Origin: Dermatophagoides farinae
Lineage: Eukaryota > Arthropoda > Arachnida > Sarcoptiformes > Pyroglyphidae
DNA length: 64,000 nucleotides
Assembly (NCBI RefSeq): GCF_024713945.1
Contig: NC_134679.1
Span: 5,585,001-5,649,000 of the forward strand
Direction: 5' to 3'
Numbering within the stretch: position 1 is the first letter of the stretch; each line of letters opens with the position of its first letter. The translations under genes were made by a program, and so were the position numbers. Of the stretch, positions 11,478-23,528 are shown piece after piece. The notes below the pieces were generated by a model. That model was not told the DNA's origin, did no database searches, and worked only from the letters and a program-made list of their open reading frames with translations.

Positions 11478-13674
11478 TCAAGCTATACGACATGGTGAAG
11501 AACAAGATGTGCAACAACAAAAACAACAACATGGTATACAAAAACATCGTTGTGGATAATCGATAGCGAAACATCGACGTTGTGATTTTCGACCAAAAAC
11601 ATAGAAACGAAAACGATTTCCATGCCATGAACTAAGTACACGACAAACAGGTATCACTTTGATTCGATGTCTCTATTTGGTGTAAAAGTTTTTTCAAAAA
11701 TAATTTTAAAATGTTAACAAACATAGAAACAAATAACAAACCTGCCATATTAATCGACAATTTCCAAGGTATTTACGGCGATGTAATCGTATTAAACGTT
11801 CACTTTGTCCAGTAATGAGATCATTATGAAACAATGATGATGTTGGATGTAGCTGGTATGTGTGTAGAGCACGAATTTATCATTATTGACATTTTTTTTC
11901 AATATGAATCAAAATAATTTATACTCACATCTAAACCATCTTCGTTCAATACTAAATCACCATCAGTCAATTTGATTTGATCGAAAGGAATTTCATTGGA
12001 ATATTTATCCCTGATAATAACTGAATTGTGATGATTTGTTCTATTTGAATTTAATGAAAATATAAATATAAATCGGTCATGTCATTAAGGCCATTTTGAT
12101 GGTCTTTACGTACAACGTGACAATCATTTTGATGTAACATTTAATTTGTCCGGATCCAGCACAACCAATACATGCGGTCATTCCAACACCCGAACAGCCA
12201 TCACATCGTAATCGACCACGTCCACGACAACGCCAACAATAATCATTGCCATTGTCACTGTTGGCCGAAAATGTTCGTGTAAATGCTGGCTTATTGTGAT
12301 CGATACCATAGAAACCTACTCCTTCACAAATATCACATTTGGTCTTATGATTGAAATTTGATCAATGATTGCATTACCAAATTAATGTGATGGGAAAAAA
12401 ACTTACCGATCCAGAACCAACACAGACTAGACATCGTTTTCGGCCTACGCCAGCACAGATATGACATGAATGTATGGAAACTGTACCTGGTACGGTCACC
12501 TCCATACATTGATCTTGGAATATTTTTTCCTGATATTTTCTTTTAAGTGCTTGTTCCTCCTTACTAGCCACAAGATTTAATGAATCTTGACTTAAAGGAT
12601 GTTTATCGATTGTCAAAAATGTTACGGTACGTTGTGTGGGTGGTTTCTCTTCAATAACAACGGTATCCACCTCGTCGACAACATCATCATCTGTTTCTTT
12701 GATAGGTGGTAATGGTGTTGATGGCTGTTGCTGAGGTGTTGATGACGGTAATGATGGAGTCATCTGTTCGATCATCACTTCTAAATCACGAACTTGATGA
12801 ACAGGAATTTTCCATGGATCATCAGCTGGTTGATGTGAATGTGGATAAGGCACTTGATTATCTGTTGTATCATCGTCATCATGATCGACAAATGGTTCAA
12901 ATGTCCAACATAATTGTCTCCTTTCACATACTGATTCAAGTGAATATCGTACAATCAATGAATGATGAATATCGATGATTGACATTTCTTTTGCAGCTTT
13001 ACTACCATGACAAAATTTCTGTTTCACATGCTGGTGAAGGCATTCACGTGTTTCTTGTTGGCCAATATCATCGGTGCCCACTCTACAATTTGGGAATATT
13101 AGTTAGGTCAAAGTTCATTATATATTAAGAAAAAAAAAGATTTGAACAAACTTTTGAATCCAATCTTTGCTTAATCTAGTGATTCGATAATCAATAATTT
13201 CCGGTGCCGAAAGCTCTTTGTCATCATTGTCTTTATTTGTATCATTCAAATCTTTGAATTCAGATTGTTGTTCATCAATTGTTTCATCATCTGTATTCAA
13301 TGGTTCTGGCGTCATTGTAGATGGCGGCAATATCTCAACTGTAATATGAAGATAAGTTACATTGATTGATTGATTATTGACTGATGAAAAAAATAATTTT
13401 TTATTTTATTACCTGGTCTGAATGTAACCCATTCATAACCTTTATAGCATTTCATTGTTTTTAGATCCGGACAAGGAAGGCCACTAAAATTATCTATTAA
13501 TATTGATGCTTTATGACTATTAATTCGTAATGTAGTACCACCGGTTGTAGATGCTGAAATTGCAGCCGCTGCTGCTGCTGCTGCGGTCGCTGATGTTCCA
13601 TCATAAGAATTGGTCCTCGAAATGGAATTTCGTCCTTGTAGATAGATACTTTGTCGTCGTTTTCGATAGGACAT
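11478..13674 (-). CDS. SSUH2: SSUH2 homologue (DnaJ-type CxxCxGxG protein)
   Basis: Seven exons in transcript order: 13674-13413, 13338-13152, 13082-12407, 12343-12114, 12040-11929, 11852-11738, 11656-11478; total 1761 nt, 586 residues. The ATG at 13674 opens M-S-Y-R-K-R-R. Family core: D-W-I-Q-K then a KFCHGSKAAKEM segment; W-T-F-E-P-F; then six CxxCxGxG zinc-binding motifs (CHICAGVG, CLVCVGSG, CDICEGVG, CWRCRGRG, CDGCSGVG, CIGCAGSG); then the C-terminal domain with VLIPVCRVL, W-H-G-N-R-F-R-F-Y-V-F-G and F-A-I-D-Y-P. These match the order in vertebrate SSUH2. It is longer than the human protein (about 350-375 residues) because of a low-complexity N-terminus (poly-Ala) and an acidic/Pro-Gln insert at roughly residues 200-300. 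The family resembles the DnaJ cysteine-rich domain; its biochemical role is not settled. Two donors (GTTTGT at 13151, GTTATT at 11737) were chosen by frame and homology, so those joins are less certain. Confidence 0.9.
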
Positions 13675-15809
13675 GTTTTTCTATATTCAATATATTTTCT
13701 TTATTTCTCTATATATATTGCACTTTAAATTGTGTAAATCAGTATCAGTATTTGTTTTGATTCTTCATCATCATAATAATAATAATATTTCGCATCCCTA
13801 AAGGGAATTAATGTATTATTAAATTATTAATTTCTAGTAAGTTTTCATCAACAGATAAAATTAATAAGCGGTAAAATTTTCTTTTTTCTGATTATTATTT
13901 ACTTTATGATTCCAGTACTAATAATAATGATTAATTATTTACAGAATGCAACATATTTATCAAGTTTTTTCAATACTTTGTAAATATATTGACAAATTGA
14001 ATTTCGGCCAATAGTGGTAAATAAAGGATTGATGACTGAAACAACACAAGTTAAAAACATTTTTTTTGTCTATTTATAGCCATCATATATGGTCATGGTC
14101 ATGATTATGATTTTGTAAATAATATGGTCCCCATGAATTGACATTTAGCGAGTCAATTATGTACTATTGGATCAGTTAACACATTGTATGAGTTGATCAT
14201 TGGTTACATCATCATCATCATCATCAAGGACATAACCTAAAAATAATTCAAAACCAACAACAAAAAAAAATTCTGACCACTTGACCACAACACCGTAACA
14301 TTGAAAGTCATGAATGATGAATACATACATCATGTGTAACACTGAAAAAAAAACACTTATGAAGAAAATATAGAAATTTTTTTTTTGTTTGAAACTTGAA
14401 ACATTTGTCCCACATAACATCACATTACGTTGTTGGAACAAAAGTTTCTTCAAAGTTCCAACAATAATCAAATGAATGAATGGCTGTAAATTTATTTTTC
14501 GATCCATAAATTTATCATTGTTTTTTTCAGCCTGAATCATCATCACATCTTTGTTGTCACATAATGGCTATTTTCATCAACAAGAATGAAATAAAAAGCA
14601 GAACGATCCAAAAATATTGTTCTCCACTATTGTTCACACGTCAAATCATAAAACTTTTTTTTTCACTTTACTAATTCTACTGTTTACACACAGACACACA
14701 CACAAACACACATCAAAAGGAAGCTAAAATAATTACATTGTGTTTCGACCAAAAACAACAAGATACCAGAATTATCTTTTCTTGTCTTTGTCGTCGTCGT
14801 GACCATTATGTTTGACATTCTGTTTTTTTTTCTTTTTACCATGTACAGTTCATTCTCAACATCATCATCATCATCATCATCATCTTTTTTCTTAATATCA
14901 AGAATCATGATCATGCATAACAATGATAAAAATGGAATGAAATACGAGCCATTGTGTAATATTTCACATTTCACAATATAAATTGATGAATAAGAACGAC
15001 AACAACAACAACAAAGAAAGCAAAAGAAAATTGTCAACTACAAAAACCACAAGATTTTCAAATGATGATGACAATCGCTTCCACAAAGAGTTTTTTCTTA
15101 TTATTTTTTCCTGTTTTTTTTAAGTGTAAATCTTTTTTCTTTACTGGAATATTTCATCATGATGACATCTTGGATTTTTGCGCTTTTTTTACCATAGTCA
15201 AGTTTAATTTTTTTTGGTATGAAATTCAATTCACTCGGGTATAATCCATTCGAGAGAGAAAGTTAGGAAAAAATCAACATTACACCATTGATCGAGACAA
15301 TATTTAAAACATTCAATGGTATTTTCATACGACCAAAGAAATCATTCAACCAAATGTCAATGATTAGTGTGTCGACTCGACGATGATAATAATGTTCCGA
15401 ATTCAATCATCGATTCTATCCCACACACACACACATAAAAGAGCGGAAACACTTTTTCAATAATCTAAAGAGAACAAAAAAAGATTCAAAATGTGTGGGT
15501 CTCGAAAAAGGGTTAAGATTTTTTTTTCTTGTTTGTTTGTAAAATGCTGATTGTTTTTGATCGTCGTCTTTATGTCAATGAAATTCATTGGAATTTATAA
15601 ATTTTTTTTCCACTTCTTATCCAACTAAACACGACAAAAATAGAATCCTGAATTCATCAGCCAATCATCATCATCATCATTTTATTTCTTATTCCTCTTG
15701 TTTGTTTGAAATTCGTTTTTGTTTTGTTTTGTTTTGTTTGTTTTATTTGTCTTCGAGGCTTTTGTCTTCTTCATTTTATTTCTCTTTGTTTTCAAATTTG
15801 ACTTGTGTA

Positions 15810-15899
15810 CAGTAATAACCCGGTTATGTTCCAAAACTTTTTTTTTTTTGAACATAAAGCAAAACAAGACGAGATAGCGTTAAGCGAGTGGTATTACTG
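15810..15899. mobile_element. Short degenerate MITE of the Tigger/pogo type (90 bp)
   Basis: Ends are CAGTAATAACCCGG on the left and, read from the right end inwards, CAGTAATACCACTCGCTTAA, flanked by TA on both sides (15808-15809, 15900-15901). The inner left arm (GGTTATGTTCCAAAA) matches the inner right arm of the 199-bp copy at 17619 (GGTTACGTTCCAAAAA), so this looks like an internally deleted relative. TA target duplication and CAGT ends fit Tc1/mariner-superfamily Tigger/pogo elements. Confidence 0.7.
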
Positions 15900-16027
15900 T
15901 ATTTTGTTTTTTTTTCTTTTGTTTTTTCATTTTATATTCATAGATGATGTGATCTGTATATCTTAATGTTTTTTTATTGTATGATTATAATTCGAGTTGA
16001 TCTAATTTGTCTTTAGCGAACAACGTT

Positions 16028-16065
16028 GATTCGATGATTTGATGAGACACACACACACACACACA
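16028..16065. repeat. (AC)n microsatellite
   Basis: AC dinucleotide run of about 10 copies following GAGAC. Confidence 0.7.
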
Positions 16066-17618
16066 ATTCATACATACAGAATTACAAAACTCTATAGAAC
16101 AAAACAAAACAAACAAACAAACGAATTGTAACTATGTTCATCATAACATTTCGAATCTAGAATTCGAATTCTGTTTTTTTTCTACTTGATTTTGTGTGTG
16201 TGTGTATGTGAGTGAGTTGAAAAAACAGAAATGACAACAAACAAAATTTAGAGTTGTATACAAAACAATTTTTGTTGTAAACAATATTTTCATTCGACAT
16301 TCTAATTTTGTGTTTGTTGATTGAGCGTGTGTGTGTGTGTTCGTTTTTTCAACCAAATCAATTCAATTCAATAAATCTTTCTGTCATATCCTATCGATCA
16401 TCATTTAATTGTCATGAATTAATTGAAATTCAATATTTATATTTATATTTGCTTTAAACTTTATTAGTCAATGTATGTGTCAACATTGATTGAATCAATC
16501 AATGTGTTTGGATCCTGTCAATGCCTACCAATCCATATATCAATGGATGAAACAACAACAACAACAACAAAAGCAAACAAACAAGTCAAGTCAAGTCAAA
16601 ATTTCATTGAAATAAACCAGACACGTTTAGTCGGGCTTAGTTGTTTTTGTTGTCGTCTTTGTTGTTGTTGTTGTTGTTATGGTTTAGGGACCTAGCATAA
16701 AACTTCAATTATCTATTTCTTTAATTGAATGGATTTTTTTTTTTTGCTTTGATTAAAATTTTTTCTGTGTGATGTCATTATTTTTGGCTGCTGTTGTTTG
16801 AAGAATATTTTTTGGTAGCAATTGCACAGATAAAAAAATTTGAAATTTTTTTTTCATTTTTCCTTTGGTACTTTCCTGTCAGTGTACTGTTAAGGATTTC
16901 CGAGACAGTGTGGATCCAAATTTTGCAAAAAAAAAATGATTACATTTTCACTTGAAATGGATGGCTGTTAGAGAATTTTTACCCAGCTAATTTAATTTTT
17001 TTCAATGAATGATAGGCCGCAAATTTTTTTTTTTTTTTTTTTTTGGTAGACACATTAGCACATCATCATCATCATCTTTGATGATGTATTCACCAAGTTT
17101 TTCTCTCTTTTTAAAATTATCATCATCATCATCATCATTATTTCATTCGTGAAATCGAAAAATTCTTTTTTTCTTGATAATTTTTATATGTGAAACATTG
17201 GCCAGAAAATTGTGGCCATCACACACGTACAAACCATCATTCATGATGATGATTATGTTGGTGGTGAACAACAACAAGAAAAAAATTTTTGTATCCCAGA
17301 TTCTTGTGTGTAGGCGTGTATTACATGCTACACATTACATGTAAATAACACATTTCGTGGAATCATCAGAAAAAAAATGACTTGAAAGAATCCAAAAAAA
17401 CATTACATATAACATGAATTTGAGAAAAAGCAGTTTGAAAGATGAGTAATAATATCAAGAACGGCCACATTCACTTATTACTGCAACAACATCAACAACA
17501 ACAACAACAGAATCTTTTTTTTTTACAGTTAAAGTTACAATGCGACATGAATAATAATAATTCTATACATCCTGTGCAAGCAAGTTGTATTTTTTTCATA
17601 TATTAAACTTTGCATATA

Positions 17619-17817
17619 CAGCAATACCCCGCTTAACGCTGCCCCGTTTAGCGCTGATTCGATATAACGCTGTACAATTACCCTACATTGCATTACATTG
17701 TTACATTGTATATGAAGGGTAAAAATGCATTATGTAAAGATAGCCCCGCTTAGCGCTGTTTCGCTTAACGCTCAGAATTTTTGGAACGTAACCCCCGCGT
17801 TAAGCGGGGTATTACTG
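17619..17817. mobile_element. Tigger/pogo-type MITE (199 bp) with TA duplication
   Basis: Terminal inverted repeats of about 23 bp: left CAGCAATACCCCGCTTAACG, right (inverted) CAGTAATACCCCGCTTAACG, differing at two positions over 23 bp. TA dinucleotides flank both ends (17617-17618 and 17818-17819). Inside, GCTTAACGCTG / GTTTAGCGCTG / GATATAACGCTG units recur. There is no transposase frame, so it is non-autonomous. It is clearly more GC-rich than its surroundings. Confidence 0.85.
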
Positions 17818-18041
17818 TATATTGATGATATTTGAATTACTTTTTTTTCGAAATTTGAATACAAAAGAATCGATGAATTATAATTATTATTATTATATGT
17901 ATAGTTTTGATATTTGTAACCATCACATTTTGGTTCTTGGTTTTATTATCATCATCATCATCATATTATGATTCTGTTTTTTTTACAAAAGAAAAAAATG
18001 GAGATAGAGAAAGAAATAGTGAAAAAGAATTTTGTTTCATA

Positions 18042-18080
18042 ATAGTATCAAATATATTATGCAAATATATTTGATACTAT
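18042..18080. repeat. Perfect 17-bp inverted repeat (hairpin)
   Basis: Arm ATAGTATCAAATATATT (18042-18058) and its exact reverse complement at 18064-18080, with a 5-nt loop. The stem is AT-rich. It has no TA-flanked TIR signature like the nearby MITEs. Confidence 0.85.
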
Positions 18081-19263
18081 CTATATCATATATTTGAATA
18101 TTAATGCATATATCGATTATATTATAATAATAATGATCATTATTATATTGAATATATAGAAAGGTTTGTTTCAAAAAAAAAAAAAAAAAATTTCTCAGAC
18201 ATCATTTCTAACAATCATCATCATCATCATATATGATTTTTTTGGTTGATTTGGCTATTGTAATCTATTTTCTATTTTATTTGAAGTGGTGGCTATTTTA
18301 ATTTTGCAGATTGAAACAAACTAAATGCCATATACTAAATAAAAAAAAATCTAATCATACAAAATGAACACACAATGTAGCCAAACTTTGAAAGTCATTT
18401 GTCATCACATGTCAAATCATAATCATCATCATGAGTTTATGAGTTTATTTTGGTTGTTTGAGTGGAAATATCTAAGTGAGCTTTAATTGTTTCAAAGTGT
18501 TTTTGTTGTTTTATTTTATATACAATTGCTAAATGAATATATACTTGTATATAATATGAATGATGAACAAGTGAAATCAAAACAGAAAAAAAAGGATTAT
18601 GGAAAACAAACATGAGATCATAGTCATAGTCATTATTATTAAGGCAATGTTGATGATGATCAATCCTTGTGAATGGCTGTATATGATGATAATAAATAAT
18701 ACTCGGTGGTATCTTTTTTTTTCATCCATTCTGGTTGTTGAGAATCGCTATATGTGTCCAAAAAAAAATTTTTTTGAAAAAACTCTAGGCCTTTTTTCTA
18801 TATTCATCTTATTGTGTGTGTGTGTATGGTTTATAAGAGAAAAAAGAAAAATTCATTCGACCATAATCACTGTCATCATCATCATCATCATCATCATCAA
18901 CTCAAAAAGCTAACCATATAGAATGGATCATGTTTTTTGTTTTTTTTTTGTCTTCAGGAATCCTGCTGTATTATATATATATATATCTGGATCTAGAATA
19001 CTTTTTTTTTCATCAGAAAAAAAAACGAAGATCCAATGTCTTTATTAATATATTAAACTTTACACATTTATTTCATTCGATGTGCCATGATGTGTGTTCA
19101 AAATTGTTATTATTATTATTATTCTCATGTGACCAAAACAACAACTCGTGGACCATATATACAACACAACACAACACAAGGATCAAATGAACATAGCAAA
19201 AGAAACGAAACAAAATTATATTATTTGATGATAAGAACAATATCTGGTCACAATATATCCAAC

Positions 19264-19287
19264 CACACACACACACACACACACACA
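19264..19287. repeat. (CA)n microsatellite
   Basis: Uninterrupted CA run of 12 copies. Confidence 0.9.
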
Positions 19288-20673
19288 AATGCATACAGAG
19301 AGACTAAAGTGAGATTTTATTTCAATTATATCTCACTGTTATTAACAGAATAAGTGTTCCCGGAAAAAAAACTGATGATTATTATTATCATGAATATTGA
19401 ATTGTATGAAAAAAAAGACCCAGATATATAATAATAATTGTGATTACGATGATGATGATGATGATGGTGATTGGCCAGCATACAGAATACAGCTCGATAG
19501 TGGCTGCCTGGCTTGCTATTAGAATGTCGCATATTAATTTTTCCTACATTGTATTCTCTATATATAATCTATGGTCTTGGTAATGTGTATTTTTTATTCA
19601 TTGTTTTTCAATAATGAATAAAAAAACGAATTTTTTTTTGTTTTTTTGTTTTTCATTAAGGTCTGTGTTTAGGTGATGATGTGATTGTTGCATATATATA
19701 TATAAAACGTTTATTATCATTATTATTCGGACTTACATTGACAATCTATGTTTTTTTTTGGTTGGTTGGCTGGCTGGCTGGCTTGAAAATGATTTATTAT
19801 TCCATTTGATCGATCGATCAAGCAATCAATCTATCGATTTCAATACCCAATCAGAATTAATAATAATAATAATAATATTTCTGGTTCATTAATCGATTTT
19901 CGAAGTATGTGGTTTATTTGTTATGATTGATTGATTAAATCAATCGTTTCGAATGATGATGATGATGATTGTCACGCTGCAGCTCGATATTGTCGATGGA
20001 CACACATACACACACACTGTTTGGATTTAGTTTTTTTTATATTTTTTTTTTGTTTATCCTGATTTATTTATTATCATCATTCACACATATACACAAAAAA
20101 ACACACACAAAACTTTGCAGTCTTTATAGTTTTTTTTTTTGGATCAATTGAATCAAATCGATTGAATTGAATTTTGTACAAACACCATATAGATGAAGAT
20201 GATGATGAACAACAACCAAAAACATATCGTTCATTCTCAAGGGATTTTTGTGTTTGTTCATTCAACAACCATCGTTATGCAATATTGTCTTGTATCCAAG
20301 CATGATGATGTGTCTATGTGATGATAATTAAATTGTTTGCGACAAAAAAAAATAATAATAATTAAATGATGCACATTCATTTTCTTGTTCTCTCTCGAGA
20401 ATGAATGAATGAATGAAAAAAAGTACTGATTCTGTTTAGAAAAAAAAAACGAAAATAAACGAAATGAAACAGGTGTCAAAATGAAAATGAATTTTTTGAT
20501 TTTTGTATTATAAAAGACGACGATGAAATTAAAATTAACAATGCATACATAGAAAAAAAAAATGATATTGTCACCGACACACAGACACATTATTATCATG
20601 TCGAGTTTGTCATTTTAGAATAATAATGAATGAATGAATGAATGATGTATGTGGAATTATTATTTTCAAATTT

Positions 20674-20707
<34 letters not shown>
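20674..20707. repeat. (ATC)n microsatellite
   Basis: About 11 uninterrupted ATC copies, one of the longest trinucleotide tracts in the window. A matching ATG tract lies at about 20856-20882 on the same strand. Confidence 0.9.
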
Positions 20708-22974
20708 CTTTTGATATCAAATTGCCATTATTCAAATATGAATGGAAAAATTTTATTATTATTATTCATATTTATATCGAAAATACAAACAGATTATTTC
20801 GATGAAAACAAGAATGAATCAATGAATGAATGAAAGATTCAATGTTATGATTATTAATGATGATGATGATGATGATGATGATATTTCATTTCCAAACATT
20901 TCATTTAGCATTTCACCAGCAGATCTATTTTGCACATATGCACACGAATAAAGAAAAAGACACATTCTATTATGAAGAATTTTTTTTTCTTTCATACGCC
21001 AAAAAAAGTGGTACATTGATGATGATAACGATCGCTCCTTTTTTTTCTTGATGTCTTTTTAAGAAAATTATAACAACATCAACAACAACACAGAATTTTC
21101 ACAGTATTTAAACATTGTACTTGATTTTTTTTGATTCAATGACATGTGATTATTTTTTTTTTCTTCATGATTTTAATTTTTTCGTTTCTCTTCCAATAAT
21201 GTATTTTGATGATTATTCAGGTTTTGAAGCCAAAATTTGTTTGTTTGTTTGTTTTTTTTTTTTTTTGATTTACCGGCGAAACACAAAACTCACATAATGG
21301 CCATGAATATGCTTGGCGCGTAAAATTCTTCTTTATTTGAATCACATGGATTTTTTTTTCTTTAAAATTCTTCTAATTCTGGCGAACAAAAATTGTATCG
21401 ACATTAACCAACTTGACTAACTGGCTTTATGGCTCCCGTGTGTGTGTGTGTATGTGTGTGTTTGGTCGTGTGTTTTGGGAGCCTCTTGTGTCTTCCAATA
21501 TTTATATACCAATGAAAATAGATTCTTTCCTTTGCAAATATTCTTGTTCGATTATTGCCGCTGCTTTTTTTTTTTTTTTTTTGGTTGTGGCAACAAAGAA
21601 TTCTTCATTATATATATATATATTTATATTTGTGTTCATGTGTGCATCGCACAATATCCGTATATGATTTTTTTTTCTCTCAATAATACGACGTATATGA
21701 CAATATATAAAATAAAGACGATACCATATTCCCGGTTATTTTTTATTATATTCAGTTTTATATTCATTTCAGTGTGTGTGTATGTGTTTGTGTGTATGGA
21801 ACATAAGAGAAATTTTCATTCCAATGGTTCCCGATCGAAATTTTTTTTTTTTTTTTTTTTGGTAGTGAATAAATAGTGAAAAAAAAACACTTTCTCTTTC
21901 TCCAATCCGATTTAAGAAAATTTCAGAAACTAACTAACTAACCTAGAATCTATTTATTCACAAAAAAAAATTCTATTAAAGAAAATTTACACAATTTATC
22001 CAAGAAGAGACATAAGATTATAAAAGACGCACACACACACACACACATATAGACAGTGTATAAATTATAGTAAGGCACATGCAAATTGTAGACAAATTTG
22101 GCCCCAATAGAAAAAAGAGAAAACAAATCCGAAAACAAATATTCAATTTACATCAAACCCATCATCATCAACATCATCATTTTGTTATTTGTCGTTGTCA
22201 CTGTCGTTCATAATAATAATAATAATGATGACGACAAAGAAGAAGAAAAACAGAGATTTCATGAATAATCTTTTTGTTTTTTTTTCTTGTTTGGATTTAT
22301 TCATTATTTTCACTTTGTTCATTTATTCATCAGTGAATATTAAATATTCCTTTTTTTTGTGTGTGTGTGCCATATAAAATTGCCATTCATTTTCCAGCCA
22401 GATTTCACTCTTACGTACATACAGACACACACACACAAAATCAGCACATTTGAAATGTTTATGTTTATACAAATAACAACAACAACAACAACAATATTAA
22501 ACTGAATCTAGGAATTGGATTTTTTTTCTTTTTTCTCAATTATTTATTCCTTAATTTTAATTCGATTCTTTGATCTAATAGTTATACTTTTTTTTGTTGT
22601 ATTTTGAAATTAACTAAATATATATTCATTCTATTCATTACTTTCAATACGATATTTTTGATCAATTTTCTTTCTGTTGTTGTTGTTGATGATGATGATC
22701 ATGATGAATGTAGCCAAAATAAACTTTTTTTCCCACTCTTTACACTCAACTGTTAAACTGGATGATTTTTTTTTCTTTTTCCCTTTCTCTCTCTCTCTCT
22801 GCCATTATTGAATAATAATCATTGAATTTTGACAAGCCGTTGTTCACTATGGTGATCATCGTCATCATCATCAATAATTTCCGTTTTCCGTTCATCTCTC
22901 TGTCTCTCTCTCTTGGCAATTAAATAGGAACTAAAAATAAATTTAAATTTCTTGATGATGCAAAATAACAGAAA

Positions 22975-22998
22975 CAGCAGCAGCAGCAGCAGCAGCAG
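22975..22998. repeat. (CAG)n microsatellite
   Basis: Eight CAG copies; the only CAG tract of this length outside coding DNA here. Confidence 0.9.
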
Positions 22999-23450
22999 GG
23001 ATTCGTCTATGAAAACACAATTTCAATGATATTTCTGCTTTCAATCATCATCGTCAATCGATGAAAAAATATTGACAACTTTTTTTTTCTTGATAAATGA
23101 TTTTCATTTGTATATCATTCAACATTATTCTAATGACTATTTTGTACACACACACACACAGAGAGAGAGAATTGAAAGAATCGTAAAATTTTGCTTTTAT
23201 TTTTATTATTGCCACCATTATCACCTGATTTCTTATTGTTCAATCAATTTTCAAGATTCAATATACATTGATACATAATAGAAAATTGTCTGATATCGGA
23301 ATTATCTTAACTAATGTATAAGTTTCATTCAATGGCTGGTTTAGATAGTTTTAGGCCTTCAGGAGCTAAACAAAAACCACAAAGAATACTTGGTGAATAA
23401 ATTCAATAAAAGTCATTTGTTTGAATAAAAAAAAATGCGAAGAAAGCAAC

Positions 23451-23482
<32 letters not shown>

Positions 23483-23528
23483 ATTTACGAATTTCCCTTA
23501 CGGTCTCTTTTTTTTTTTTTTTTTTTTT
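23451..23528. repeat. A29 / T21 inverted homopolymer pair
   Basis: A 29-base A run (23451-23479) and a 21-base T run (23508-23528) are separated by 28 bases of ordinary sequence, so the two can pair. The run lengths may be inaccurate in the assembly. Confidence 0.8.

Noticed and set aside
20674-20707. Regular short repeats considered as a CRISPR-like array
   Set aside because: They are uninterrupted trinucleotide microsatellites without spacers, and the genome is eukaryotic.
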